Below are positions 1 to 8,910 of a DNA stretch of 28,712 bases, piece after piece. Source of the DNA: Hyphomicrobiaceae bacterium (GTDB lineage Bacteria; Pseudomonadota; Alphaproteobacteria; Rhizobiales; Hyphomicrobiaceae). Position numbers and translations under genes: made by a program. Where the stretch lies: contig JACKJI010000026.1 of assembly GCA_020638035.1 (NCBI GenBank), positions 1 to 28,712 on the forward strand, given 5' to 3'. The notes under the pieces are model-generated. The model saw only the letters and a list, made by a program, of their open reading frames with translations. It was not told the origin of the DNA and searched no databases. The first letter of the stretch is position 1. Each line of letters begins with the position of its first letter.

Positions 1-1013
1 GCCTGCTCGGATGCCTCTGGCCCCACGCTAGCCTCCCCGGTAAGAACCGAAGTAAAGTGATCCGTCAAAACGCGTGATGAGACGGAGTATGTGAGGCCGG
101 CCTTGTCCCTGAGTGCCGCCGTAAGCCGTGAGCCGAACGGCGAGCCGCCGAGGATCTCATTCATGACGATGGTCGCCATGAAGTCGCCGTTGGTCCGAGC
201 GGGTATGCCCGCACCGAAACGCACGACGACCTCGGGCGTCGGCAGCGACAGGATCGGCGCGCTGTCCGGACGTCTCACGGCGAGCTGTTGGTGGCGATCG
301 TCCGCAACGCCTTGAGGCAGTGTGCCGAACATTCGATCGAGGACCTTGCGGAGCGCCGTGGCATTGATATGGCCAGCGGCGACAACTTTCAGGTTCGAGC
401 GCGTGAAGTTACGGCGTGCAAACTCCGCCAGATCGTGCGGACGCAAGGCCGCAAGTGCCTCAACGTTCCCATAAGGCGGCCGCGCATAGCCATGACTGGA
501 AAATGCCGCTGCAATCCAAGCTTCCTCGGCCAGAGCGGAGGGTTCGCGTGACCATCGGCCCGCCTGCCGCATCGCCTTGCGCACGCCAGTGGCAAAGATC
601 TCAGGATCGACATCGTCGGACGTGATTGCATCGGCGGCAACCGCGGCGACGTCGTCAACTGAATTTGCAACGGTGTCGATGCGGCCCTGGATCGAATCGC
701 GGCCAGCCTCGAAAGCGAGCCGAGCCTGCCGCCTGACGAGATGTTGCTTCGTCTCCTTCGCGAGCGTTCCGCGGCCACCGTCCGACATGACGATTGCGAG
801 AACGGTTGCGAGGCCGGACTTGTCCGCCGGATCATCGGCACTTCCGACCAGGAAGGCGAACCGGATCGAGACAACGGACGTACTCGTATCCTCGGCGAGC
901 CACGCCGTGAGTCCGCCGGGAGTGGTCACCCTCTGCACCTCGAGACATTCGCCGTGATTACAAATGAATGACAAAGCGGCGGCAAGAACGATGCATGAAA
1001 TCGAACGTCTCAT
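1..1013 (-). CDS. M16 family peptidase-like protein, non-catalytic partner (partial, runs off left edge)
   Basis: Reading down from an ATG at 1013, the minus strand stays open to position 1 (337 codons), so the C-terminus lies outside the window. A short hydrophobic N-terminus (MRRSISCIVLAAALSF) suggests export to the periplasm. The protein follows the M16 fold, but where the catalytic HxxEH should sit it reads SGLATVLAIVMSDGG, with no zinc-binding His or Glu. The second-domain signature LRDKAGLTYSV, the Arg/Tyr pair of M16 C-terminal domains, is present near codon 310. This is the pattern of the non-catalytic subunit of two-subunit M16 peptidases. The start overlaps the stop of the catalytic M16 gene (ATGA), implying translational coupling and probably one complex. 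The family call is by motif recognition; the substrate is unknown. Confidence 0.85.
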   Translation of the reverse strand, partial: MRRSISCIVLAAALSFICNHGECLEVQRVTTPGGLTAWLAEDTSTSVVSIRFAFLVGSADDPADKSGLATVLAIVMSDGGRGTLAKETKQHLVRRQARLAFEAGRDSIQGRIDTVANSVDDVAAVAADAITSDDVDPEIFATGVRKAMRQAGRWSREPSALAEEAWIAAAFSSHGYARPPYGNVEALAALRPHDLAEFARRNFTRSNLKVVAAGHINATALRKVLDRMFGTLPQGVADDRHQQLAVRRPDSAPILSLPTPEVVVRFGAGIPARTNGDFMATIVMNEILGGSPFGSRLTAALRDKAGLTYSVSSRVLTDHFTSVLTGEASVGPEASEQ

Positions 1014-2407
1014 GGCTTGTTCCCCATAGTCGCGACGCCGTCCATGCCGATATGTGTGGAGTGCGCAGGAAGAAGGATGCCCGTCACCGATCTTTCGATG
1101 AGCAGGTAGGTCTCACAAACGCGCCTGACATCGGCAACGGTGACGTTCCGAAGAGCCTGATCGAATTGCTCGAGCTCCTCGACGCTGCCACCCGACGCAA
1201 GCGTCTCCGCATAAAGGCGCGCGAGATCGAGCTGATCATCAAGCTCGAAGCTCCTCCGCGCGCTGAGAATATTTACAGCAGTCTCCAGCTCGTCTGGTGT
1301 TACATCCGCTTCACGCAGTTGCGCGATGACGGTGTCGAGATGCCTCTCGAGGCGAGCTGTATCCGCGCCGGGTGCACCAGTAAGCAAAACGGCGAATTGC
1401 CCCTTGCCGCGCTTGTTACCGGCATATCCACCGTCAGAAGAGACAAGATCCGTCGGTGCTCCTCGTCCCAGTCGGCCAAAGTGCCGTTGCGTCAGGATCG
1501 TGGCGAGCACGTCGAGGCTCAACGCATCACGACGTGTGGCCGTGGCGTGCCCAGGAACCGAATAAACGCGGTATAAAGTCGGAGCATCGACACGAGGGTC
1601 CATCACAACGACACGCCGTGCGCCGCGCGCCGGAGGCTCCTCGAACTTGCGAGTTTCGATTGCCGTTTGTGGCTTGCTCAAGTTTCCATAGCTCTTCCGG
1701 GCAAGCTCAAAGACTTCTGCTGCCGTCACGTCGCCGACCACGACGACTGTCGCGTTGGCTGGAGCGTAGAACCGCTCGTAAAGCGCGGCGAGGTGCCTGC
1801 GTTCCAGGGCAGCGATCTCGTGGGCCCAGCCGATTGCCGGTCGGCGATGAGGATCCATGATGTAGAGTAGCTGGGCAGCCTCCTCGCGAAGCACGTTGAT
1901 CGGATCGGCGTCGACCCTGAACCGTCGCTCCGCTTGGATCACGCCGCGCTCCGCCTCGAATTCCTCCGGCATGAGATCGAGGTGGCGCATTCGTTGGGCC
2001 TCTTTTTCCATGAGCCAAGGCAAGGTCTCGCGGGGAACACGTGTATGATAGATAGTCGCATCATGCGTCGTAACCGCATTGGTGCTTCCGCCATTCCGGG
2101 ACACGTGGGCGGCATACTCCCCAGCCTTCAAAAGGCCGGCTGTCTTGAACATCATGTGCTCGAGATAATGGGCCGCCCCCGAAGCTCCCTGCGGATCGTC
2201 GGCGGCCCCCACCCGATAAGTAATGATGTGAGTGACCACGGGAGCGCGGTGATCCTCGATGACGACAACCTGCATGCCGTTGTCGAGCAGAGAAGATTTT
2301 GCCTTCGGTGCACAAAATGCGGGGACGGACAGCGCGAGGAGTGCGGTCGCCACGGCAATAACCGGAGCAAGGAATCGCAAGCCGCTTTTCTCCAACGTGA
2401 TCGTCAT
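1010..2407 (-). CDS. M16 family zinc metallopeptidase, catalytic subunit
   Basis: This 465-residue protein begins with a signal peptide (hydrophobic residues about 11-31, ending PAFCA), so it acts in the periplasm or is membrane-associated. The inverted zinc motif HYLEH lies at residues 80-84, with the third ligand as Glu160 in QAERR, 76 residues after His84 as expected for M16 (pitrilysin/processing-peptidase) enzymes. The length is normal for a one-chain bacterial M16 protein with two half-domains. The start overlaps the stop of the upstream metzincin gene and its stop overlaps the start of the non-catalytic M16 gene, both as ATGA. The natural reading is a heterodimeric peptidase made with a secreted protease. 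Members of this family degrade peptides; the specific substrate cannot be seen. Confidence 0.92.
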   Translation of the reverse strand: MTITLEKSGLRFLAPVIAVATALLALSVPAFCAPKAKSSLLDNGMQVVVIEDHRAPVVTHIITYRVGAADDPQGASGAAHYLEHMMFKTAGLLKAGEYAAHVSRNGGSTNAVTTHDATIYHTRVPRETLPWLMEKEAQRMRHLDLMPEEFEAERGVIQAERRFRVDADPINVLREEAAQLLYIMDPHRRPAIGWAHEIAALERRHLAALYERFYAPANATVVVVGDVTAAEVFELARKSYGNLSKPQTAIETRKFEEPPARGARRVVVMDPRVDAPTLYRVYSVPGHATATRRDALSLDVLATILTQRHFGRLGRGAPTDLVSSDGGYAGNKRGKGQFAVLLTGAPGADTARLERHLDTVIAQLREADVTPDELETAVNILSARRSFELDDQLDLARLYAETLASGGSVEELEQFDQALRNVTVADVRRVCETYLLIERSVTGILLPAHSTHIGMDGVATMGNKP

Positions 2408-3996
2408 CGATCCGCTCCACTCGTCAAGGCGGATGCTTGACCGGCAGTGGCCGGATCCTTGCGGAACCTGGCGACCCGGGCCGCGCCTTCGCGGATGACT
2501 CTGGCATTGTTTGCCAGCTCATTGCCGGCGGGCTCGTGTTTGACGATCACAGTGGGCGAAGACCAGATCGGCAGCCGCATGCAGCCGTTGCAGGCATCCT
2601 TGTAGCTCATCATGGTGCGCCACTTCTTGCCATTGACGTACCCATGGCCATAGGCGAACGGCTCCTCGTGGGAGTCGAGTGCCGGATCGTGGCGGGCGCC
2701 GATCAGATGTCCTATCTCGTGAGCAAGCGAGTACATGCTCGCCGCACAGCCATGGTGCACAACGGCAAAGGCCTCCTCCGCATCGGCGTTGACACGAGTC
2801 GAAAGTCCGCATCCGTTGGCATCATCGACGATCAGAACCGCAACGTCTGCGCCAACGCGATCGCGCGCGCCATGCACATCCTCGATCATGCCGTCACCAC
2901 GGTCAGCGAGCCGCCAGACATGATCGAAATGGGTTCCCGTCTCCACGTAGTCCGATTGATACGAGCGCACGAGCTTCAGCCGGACATTGTCGATGCCGCT
3001 CATGCGGAAGGATTGGTTTGCTTCCTCGATTGAAAGTTCGACGAGGTCGCGCGTGATGTCGTCGTAGTGACGTGCTGCTGCCGCCGTATAGGCAACCAGA
3101 ACCGTGATCGTAATGTCGCTGTCGGTCTCCGGTCTCATGTCACCGGAGTCGGTTCTGGCCGTTGACTTGGGTGCTGCGCGCAGCATGCTCGCATCACCCT
3201 GCCGCACCAGCGGATCCTCGCGCATGCCCATCTTCTCGAGCATGGCAGGTGGCGCAGGCGCGTGGTCTTGCGGCATCTTTGCTGCCAATTGCTCGATAAC
3301 TGCATGCATCGAACCGCCCATCGGCCGGATCACGAACATGCGCTCGCCAAGCGTTACTGTGCCGGTCAGGCGTCCGTCCTTTGACCACAGGAACGTCAAC
3401 GGCTCGCCGCTGCCGACAACCTCGCCACTCCACACATAGCCCGTCGCGGTCGGTGCAATGCTGATGGGTCGTGCAGTCACGGTCGTTCCAGGCGCAAGCT
3501 GCAGCCGCACCGTTGTCCCTGTCTCGCCGGACTGCATGGCTGCGGTCGAACGTTTCAGCTCGTACTCCGCAAGCGGCGCGGAGACAGCATTCATCATGGA
3601 CATACCCATGGTGGCGGACTCGGCCATCGACATGGCCATGACCGACTTTTGCCGGTCTGTCATCTGCGTGCTGCGGATCATCGGGCTCAGCAACCTTGCA
3701 CGCGGGCCGTCGACGCGGATGATCTCAACACCCTTCGCGCTGGCGAGGGTGGTGAAGGCCGTAAGGCGCGTGCGCGGAATGCGCCAAAGTTCACCGCCCG
3801 TCAGTTCAAGATGCAGAACGGTGCTCGTGCCGGCAATTTGGCGCAGTTCGTCATAGTCGCGGCTGCCTGATGTAGGCAGGTGCATCAGAATGAGTTCAGC
3901 TGGCGCCCGCCCGCCCGCGGCAAAGCCATTGCTGGGCCACGCCGTCACCGAGGCCAGTGCTGCAATGATCAATAGGATCGGGCGGGAGTGGTGCAT
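2404..3996 (-). CDS. Secreted metzincin protease, M72/reprolysin-like
   Basis: The product is 530 residues from the ATG at 3996. That start is chosen because it opens a clear signal peptide (MHHSRPILLIIAALASVTAW, ending GFAAG) and has GGATGG upstream. The frame is open to 4218, but those 74 residues are Arg/Ser/Thr-rich, would bury the signal peptide, and run across the small gene before it. The zinc motif HEIGHLIGARHD (HExxHxxGxxHD) is at about residues 426-437, followed by a Met-turn, TMMSY. The C-terminal stretch NNARVIREGAARVARFR resembles peptidyl-Asp metalloendopeptidases (M72). Residues about 30-280 form a large N-terminal region without a recognised motif, possibly a prodomain. It heads the protease part of an operon with two M16 genes. 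Confidence 0.88.
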   Translation of the reverse strand: MHHSRPILLIIAALASVTAWPSNGFAAGGRAPAELILMHLPTSGSRDYDELRQIAGTSTVLHLELTGGELWRIPRTRLTAFTTLASAKGVEIIRVDGPRARLLSPMIRSTQMTDRQKSVMAMSMAESATMGMSMMNAVSAPLAEYELKRSTAAMQSGETGTTVRLQLAPGTTVTARPISIAPTATGYVWSGEVVGSGEPLTFLWSKDGRLTGTVTLGERMFVIRPMGGSMHAVIEQLAAKMPQDHAPAPPAMLEKMGMREDPLVRQGDASMLRAAPKSTARTDSGDMRPETDSDITITVLVAYTAAAARHYDDITRDLVELSIEEANQSFRMSGIDNVRLKLVRSYQSDYVETGTHFDHVWRLADRGDGMIEDVHGARDRVGADVAVLIVDDANGCGLSTRVNADAEEAFAVVHHGCAASMYSLAHEIGHLIGARHDPALDSHEEPFAYGHGYVNGKKWRTMMSYKDACNGCMRLPIWSSPTVIVKHEPAGNELANNARVIREGAARVARFRKDPATAGQASALTSGADR

Positions 3997-4093
3997 GCCG
4001 TGCCATCCGTTCGTGCGAAATGATGTTGAGTTTTCGAATAGGGAGCCGCACCCGCCACAAGCTATGGCAGAGCGCGGCTCGCCGAGGCATGAG

Positions 4094-4369
4094 TTACTGC
4101 TTCTTGGCGTTGCCCTCGCTCTGACGAGCAATCTCGTCCCAGAGGCCGTGGACGGAGAAGGTGTCGCCAGCCTGGCAGGCGTCGTAAGCGCGCGTGGTGC
4201 GCCGTGTGACGTCGGCAATGCGGGCGCCCGACATCTGGCTGAAGCTGCCCTGCTCCATCATCTTGCGCCAGAAGTCCTGCAGGTCATCGTCGCACTTGGA
4301 GGCGGCATTGGCCGGCTGCATGGCAATGGCGAGAAGAATGGCGGCGCCAATTGCGGAAAGTTTGGTCAT
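4094..4369 (-). CDS. Small exported protein of unknown function
   Basis: A 91-residue protein with a typical signal peptide (MTKLSAIGAAILLAIAMQPANA, cleavage after ANA) and a strong AGGAG ribosome site just before the ATG. The mature part is about 69 residues, charged and probably helical. It has two cysteines (SKCDD and YDACQ) that could form one disulfide in the periplasm. I do not recognise the family. It lies 97 nt before the metzincin start on the same strand, so it is probably the first gene of the protease operon. A chaperone, inhibitor or substrate of the downstream peptidases is possible but is only an inference from position. Confidence 0.75.
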   Translation of the reverse strand: MTKLSAIGAAILLAIAMQPANAASKCDDDLQDFWRKMMEQGSFSQMSGARIADVTRRTTRAYDACQAGDTFSVHGLWDEIARQSEGNAKKQ

Positions 4370-4617
4370 GGGTTTCTCCTTTGGGTGTTTGCGAGCCGCC
4401 GCCAGACAGGACGTCTGCCGCGGCCGGCTGCTGATGAAAGAGTAGGTGCGCGTGTCTCATTGCGGAAATGCCGTTACCGCAGCGTTTCGATAACCGAGCG
4501 GCATGAAGAGCAGGGCAGGGCGTGCCACTTGCAAACGGCAAAATCGCGAGATGCAGTTGCCTGCGACCTCGCGATTGAGAAGGTCGATCGCCTAATCCGT
4601 GGAGCGCTGGTGCTCAA

Positions 4618-5718
4618 TCACAGATAGGTTGCGTCGAGATCCACCGTCGTTCGCTGCCCCACGTCGGCGAAATGCTGGTCGAGCCAGCGCGCAGCGGCAG
4701 CACGGCCTTTGTCTCGCAAGTGAACGAGGAAATTCCAATCAGGGCTGAGCTTCGTTGCAACACCATGATGCACCATCTCGTCGTTGTCATGAATGGAATG
4801 CATCAGCATGTGTGCGTAGCGGCGGTCATCGAGCAGATGATCATCGACGAGACGCGCAACGAACGCGATCGCCCGCATCTCACGCATCAAAGAAGAGTTG
4901 AAGCTGATCTCGTTCATCCGGTCGAAGATCTCCGGGGCGCTCGTCGGCACCTTGTCTCGGACCAGCGGATTGATGTGGACGACGACAACATCCTGGGAGG
5001 CACCCTTGTAGATCAGCGGGAAGATGGCCGGGTTGCCCATGAAGCCACCATCCCAATAGTGATCGCCTTCAATTTCGACGGCCTTGAAAAGATAGGGCAG
5101 ACACGCCGAGGCGAGTACGACATCAGGTGTCAATTCCGAATTCTCGAAGATTCGGATCTTCCCGGTCCTGACATTGGTGGCGCTGATGAACAAGCGCGTC
5201 GCCAATGGGCAGTGACTGAGGCGATCGAAATCGATCACGCTCGTCAACACGTCGCGCAGTGGATTGAAGCCCAGCGGATTGAGCTGATAGGGCGACCAGA
5301 CGTGCGTCATCATCTGGAACAGGAGATATCCCGGAGAGAGATCGTGACGACGGTGATTGAGAGTGAGCCAGCTCTCCCACGGCAGCGGTCGTAGCGGGCT
5401 ATAGAGCATTCCGGCGTAGCTGACGGCGCGCCAGAACACTTCGAGCTTTTCGCGTGCGCCGTCACGTCCGCCTTCGGACATGCCGATGGCCATGGCGACA
5501 GCATTCATCGCTCCGGCACTTGTGGCGCTGATGGCATCGACGGCAAGGCGGTCATCCTCGATGAGCTTGTCGAGCACGCCCCAGGCGAAAGCCCCATGGG
5601 CGCCACCGCCTTGGAGGGCAAGATTGACGGGTTTGCGATTGCCGCGGCTCGAGATCTGTTCATGTGTGCAAGCGGTGCGGCGTGCGCCATTCGGGTCGAG
5701 TGTCTGATGTCGGTTCAT
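4618..5718 (-). CDS. Patatin-like phospholipase family protein
   Basis: This 366-residue serine hydrolase has a patatin core. The oxyanion-hole motif GGGAHG is at residues 37-42, the nucleophile motif ATSAG has Ser67, and the catalytic aspartate is Asp223 in DGGFMGNP. The first Gly of GxSxG is replaced by Ala, which leaves the Ser/Asp dyad intact. The C-terminal 80 or so residues resemble the extra domain (DUF3734) common in patatin proteins found beside bdhA; this is recall, not a search. The ATG at 5718 is preferred because it overlaps the bdhA stop as ATGA; a longer frame reaches 5784 inside bdhA. No signal peptide is visible, so it is probably cytoplasmic. Coupling to bdhA suggests a role in lipid or polyhydroxybutyrate turnover; the substrate is not proven. 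Confidence 0.88.
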   Translation of the reverse strand: MNRHQTLDPNGARRTACTHEQISSRGNRKPVNLALQGGGAHGAFAWGVLDKLIEDDRLAVDAISATSAGAMNAVAMAIGMSEGGRDGAREKLEVFWRAVSYAGMLYSPLRPLPWESWLTLNHRRHDLSPGYLLFQMMTHVWSPYQLNPLGFNPLRDVLTSVIDFDRLSHCPLATRLFISATNVRTGKIRIFENSELTPDVVLASACLPYLFKAVEIEGDHYWDGGFMGNPAIFPLIYKGASQDVVVVHINPLVRDKVPTSAPEIFDRMNEISFNSSLMREMRAIAFVARLVDDHLLDDRRYAHMLMHSIHDNDEMVHHGVATKLSPDWNFLVHLRDKGRAAAARWLDQHFADVGQRTTVDLDATYL

Positions 5719-6626
5719 TGGGCGGTCCACCCACCTTCGATAGGAAGTGCCGCGCCGGTGATCGATGCGGCCTGATCGGTGCACAGGAAGCGCGCCAGGC
5801 CGCCGATCTCATCGGTGGTGACGAAGCGGCGCGAGGGCTGGGCATGCAAGATGACGTCTCGGACGACTTCGTCCTCGGAGAGGCCGCGCGCCCTCGCCGT
5901 TTCGGGTATCTGCTTCTCGACGAGCGGGGTGAGGACGTATCCGGGACAGATGGCGTTGACGGTGATGCCGTGCTGTGCCGTCTCCAGTGCTACGGTTCGA
6001 GTGAGCCCGAGAATGCCGTGCTTGGCGGCGACATAGGCCGACTTGAAGGGCGAGGCGACAAGCGCGTGGGCTGATGCAACATTGATGATACGGCCCCAAC
6101 CGCGCGTACGCATTTCGGGTACGACGGCGCGGATGGCATGAAACGCCGACGTCAGGTTGATCGCGAGGATCGCGTCCCACTTTTCAACCGGGAACGTCTC
6201 GATTGCCTCGACATGCTGGATGCCGGCGTTGTTGACGAGTACATCCACGCGACCGAATTCTTCGCGCGCCGCCTCGATCATGGCGGCAATCTCATCGGGC
6301 TTCGACATGTCGGCACGGGAATAGGCGGCCTTGACGCCGCAGTCGCGCCGGAATGCCTCGCAGGCACCTATGACTTTTGGGCAGATATGTTCGATGTCAC
6401 GGCGCGTATGTTCAATGTCTTCGAGGTCGCCCAGACCATTCAGCATGATATTCATCCCGGCCTCCGCGAACGCACGGGCGATGCCGAGGCCAATACCGCT
6501 GGTCGATCCGGTGACGACGGCGACGCGGCCGCGCAGGCTTCTACCGGTGTCATGCATGGTCCCGGGTGAAATGGTCATGTTCTGCATGGGTTCGGGTTCC
6601 GTTTTGATCGCGCGGGATGCGCTCAT
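5715..6626 (-). CDS. bdhA: 3-hydroxybutyrate dehydrogenase (SDR family)
   Basis: This enzyme oxidises (R)-3-hydroxybutyrate to acetoacetate with NAD in the cytoplasm, the step after polyhydroxybutyrate breakdown. The Rossmann motif is TGSTSGIGLGIA. NNAG is present in VLVNNAGIQHVE, followed by the catalytic Ser (NVASAH) and YVAAK. The stretch ICPGYVLTPLVEKQIP and the ending EGGWTAQ are characteristic of bacterial 3-hydroxybutyrate dehydrogenases. A slightly longer segment, rich in charged residues and Cys, follows the first beta-alpha unit. The ATG at 6626 (303 residues) overlaps the histidine kinase stop as ATGA. ATGs at 6587, which has GGAA upstream, and 6578 would give lengths nearer the family's usual 260. 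The function call is strong; the exact start is not. Confidence 0.93.
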   Translation of the reverse strand: MSASRAIKTEPEPMQNMTISPGTMHDTGRSLRGRVAVVTGSTSGIGLGIARAFAEAGMNIMLNGLGDLEDIEHTRRDIEHICPKVIGACEAFRRDCGVKAAYSRADMSKPDEIAAMIEAAREEFGRVDVLVNNAGIQHVEAIETFPVEKWDAILAINLTSAFHAIRAVVPEMRTRGWGRIINVASAHALVASPFKSAYVAAKHGILGLTRTVALETAQHGITVNAICPGYVLTPLVEKQIPETARARGLSEDEVVRDVILHAQPSRRFVTTDEIGGLARFLCTDQAASITGAALPIEGGWTAQ

Positions 6627-7402
6627 TGAATGGTTGGAATGCACAGGGAGAAGACTGATCCGCTGCGGTCGGCGCGTGCTGAAACGCCGATGCGGCCGCC
6701 GTGGCGCTCGGCGATCAGGCGGCAGATCCACAGGCCGAGTCCGCAGGAGGTGCCGTTTGCCGGCTCGCCGCGCGAGAGCGTAGTGAAGGGGCGGAACAGA
6801 CGCGCGACATCCTCTTCGGAGAGGCCATCGCCTTCGTCGGCGATTGCGATTCTTGCAGTGCCGCCGTCGATCCACGCCTCGCACGAAACAGTGGTGCCGC
6901 GGCTACCGTGCTTGATCGCATTGCCGATCAGGTTGTCGAGAACCTCGAGCAGCAGCTGAGGGTCGGCGTCGACAAGTACCGACGTATGACAGGAGAGTTC
7001 CAGATGGATGCCCGAACGGCCGGCGGCCGCCTCGTTCATGGCAAGCGAATCCTCCATGAGGTCGCGCAAGTCGATGGTTTCAAAGCACGGCGCCAGAGGG
7101 TCGTGGGCGTTGCGGGCGCGTTCCAGGACGGATGCCAGCAAAAGCGTCATGCGCTGCGCGACGCGTTCGGCACGGCGGGCTTTGGCGGCAATCCGGTTCA
7201 TGTCTCCGGATTGGGTGTCGCTGCCAATTGCTTCCAGAAGCAATTCGAGGTTGGCAAGGGGACCGCGCAGGTCGTGGGCGAGAAGCATGAGAGCGCTGAG
7301 GCTGTCTTGCTTGGACGCAGGTCGCGTCTTGCCCACATTGGGGGCTAGGACGCTGTAGCTGCGAATTGCGCGATCGGCATATGTGACGTGGTCTTGAAGC
7401 AT
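6623..7402 (-). CDS. Soluble sensor histidine kinase
   Basis: A 259-residue kinase without membrane segments. The phosphoacceptor His43 is in LLAHDLRGPLANL. The N box is NLIGNAIKHG (Asn161), the G1 box is DEGDGL, the F box is LFRPFT, and the G2 box is CGLGLWI. Only about 35 residues precede the H box, so no sensory domain is present; it must sense through a partner or through a very short N-terminus. The ATG at 7402 follows GGAG at a good distance. The gene is first in an operon and its stop overlaps bdhA. No response regulator gene adjoins it, so the partner is elsewhere. A kinase fused by translational coupling to 3-hydroxybutyrate metabolism is unusual. Confidence 0.88.
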   Translation of the reverse strand: MLQDHVTYADRAIRSYSVLAPNVGKTRPASKQDSLSALMLLAHDLRGPLANLELLLEAIGSDTQSGDMNRIAAKARRAERVAQRMTLLLASVLERARNAHDPLAPCFETIDLRDLMEDSLAMNEAAAGRSGIHLELSCHTSVLVDADPQLLLEVLDNLIGNAIKHGSRGTTVSCEAWIDGGTARIAIADEGDGLSEEDVARLFRPFTTLSRGEPANGTSCGLGLWICRLIAERHGGRIGVSARADRSGSVFSLCIPTIQ

Positions 7403-7759
7403 GGTCCCACTCCGCGGATTGAAAAAGGTCGCATCGAGGCTCCTTCAACGAGTAGGCGCTGCTGCGGCTTGCGTGAAATATCGTCCTGGCAATGAATCCA
7501 TGCCGCGACGTTATGGATTTCATTGGAGCGAGGTCTGCGGGCGTCGCGGTGCCCGGCACATCGATCGTGGGCATCTACCCTGACGTCATCTCCGATGGCC
7601 GGATTGCGGCATGCAGCCGGCCGAATGTGGAACGAAGCGGAATGTTCCATGCCGCCGGTGCATGGAAATCAGAACCACTCTCTATGAATGCCCCGATCGG
7701 GAACGAAATAGGCTCAGCGCATTTGGTGCGTCCTGATCCGGCAAAGCGGAGTCCCGACC
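7403..7759 (+). other. Divergent regulatory region between the kinase operon and LysR gene 1
   Basis: This 357-nt gap separates divergently transcribed genes and must hold promoters for both. The clearest element is the dyad at 7645-7667. Short open frames across it have no ribosome site or recognisable sequence and I do not call them genes. Confidence 0.6.
7645..7667. promoter_or_regulatory. Operator-like dyad upstream of LysR gene 1
   Basis: TTCCATGC, then 7 nt, then GCATGGAA form a perfect 8-bp inverted repeat centred about 104 nt before the LysR start. LysR-type proteins bind dyads of this kind near the genes they autoregulate and near divergent targets. It is the most likely binding site for the product of the adjacent gene. 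Binding itself is inference. Confidence 0.55.
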
Positions 7760-8686
7760 ATGGAAGTCCATGAGATGCGCTATTTTCTGGCGGTCAGCGA
7801 AACGCTGAACTTCACGCGCGCGGCGGAACTGTGCCACGTCTCCCAGCCGGCACTGACCCGCGCCATCAAGGGACTCGAGGACAAGCTCGGTGGCGGGCCG
7901 TTGATCCACCGCGAGCGCGGCAACACGCACCTGACCGAGCTTGGACGGATGATGAAGCCGTTTTTCGAGCAGGCTGTCGACCAGATCGAAAGCGCCCGTG
8001 CCACCGCGAAATCCTTCGTCAAGCTGGAATCGACGACGCTCACGATTGGTCTGATGTGCACCATCGGACCGCGTCGCCTGATCGAATTTTTCACCCGCTT
8101 CAACGAAAGCTACAAGGGCATCGACATACACCTGAAGGACGGTCCGGTGAAAGCGCTCGAGGACCAGCTCGCGCGTGGCGAGATCGATCTGGCGATCTGC
8201 TGCCGGCCCGAGGAGCTCGATGCCGACTTCCACGCCATGCCCCTGTTTCGGGAACGGTTCGTCGTGGCCATGAGTCCGGATCATCCGTTGACCGGAAAGG
8301 ATGTGGTGACGATCAGCGACCTCGATGGACAGCGCTATCTCAGCCGCGCCAACTGCGAGTACGCCGAATATCTGCGCGGACTGAGGATGGCGCTTGGCAA
8401 CGTCGAACTGCACCGCAGGTATGTGAGCGAACGCGACGACTGGGTCCAGTCGATGGTGATGGCCGGGCTCGGCATCACCTACCTTCCTGAGTTCTCAGTC
8501 AGCGTGCCGGGCCTTGTGACACGGCCGCTGACAGATCCGGAGGTCTTCCGCACGATCAAGCTCGTCACCGTGCGCGGACGCCCGCATTCGCCAGCGGTCG
8601 GGGCCTTCGTTCACGAGGTGCGCCGCCATCGCTGGCAGGACAGTCTCGCAGCGTCGGCACGCGCACCGTATGCGCTTAGCGCCTAG
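7760..8686 (+). CDS. LysR family transcriptional regulator (paralogue 1)
   Basis: The protein is 308 residues, the family's usual length. Residues 1-60 are the winged helix-turn-helix, with AAELCHVSQPALTRAIKGLE as the recognition region. The rest is the two-lobed effector domain, including DLAICCRPEEL and the GLGITYLPEF segment common in this family. The ATG at 7760 starts the conserved MEVHEMRYFLAV N-terminus. It is divergent from the kinase-bdhA-patatin operon and is followed by an intrinsic terminator. It shares strong similarity in the DNA-binding domain with the LysR protein at 10902. Likely targets are itself and the cupin/MFS genes, or the divergent operon; the effector is unknown. Confidence 0.95.
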   Translation: MEVHEMRYFLAVSETLNFTRAAELCHVSQPALTRAIKGLEDKLGGGPLIHRERGNTHLTELGRMMKPFFEQAVDQIESARATAKSFVKLESTTLTIGLMCTIGPRRLIEFFTRFNESYKGIDIHLKDGPVKALEDQLARGEIDLAICCRPEELDADFHAMPLFRERFVVAMSPDHPLTGKDVVTISDLDGQRYLSRANCEYAEYLRGLRMALGNVELHRRYVSERDDWVQSMVMAGLGITYLPEFSVSVPGLVTRPLTDPEVFRTIKLVTVRGRPHSPAVGAFVHEVRRHRWQDSLAASARAPYALSA

Positions 8687-8733
8687 GCGCTGATTGAAGA
8701 CGCCACCATTCTCGATGGGCACTCATTTCTGCA

Positions 8734-8762
8734 GCCGCCGCATATATTGCGGCGGCCTTTTT
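8734..8762 (+). terminator. Intrinsic terminator after LysR gene 1
   Basis: GCCGCCGCA (8734-8742) pairs with TGCGGCGGC (8748-8756) as a 9-bp stem around a TATAT loop, followed by C and five Ts. It lies 48 nt beyond the LysR stop and separates it from the cupin gene. Confidence 0.85.
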
Positions 8763-8910
8763 GCGTATCCAGTCCGGCGGGGGCACGATAGCGCCGCTGC
8801 ATTGAACCGAGAGCCCTTTGGCATTTCCAAATTCAGGTCGGTTGGACGAACCTTGATTGCAACAGGGAACGACCTGGTCCCAATCGCAAGCCTGAACGGA
8901 GTTGCTCAAG

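Noticed and set aside
968..1576. 202-codon plus-strand frame opposite the M16 gene
   Set aside because: It lies antisense to a convincing M16 peptidase and has no domain of its own.
3997..4218. N-terminal extension of the metzincin frame to 4218
   Set aside because: It would bury a clear signal peptide inside the protein, and the added residues look like a GC-rich shadow overlapping the small exported protein gene.
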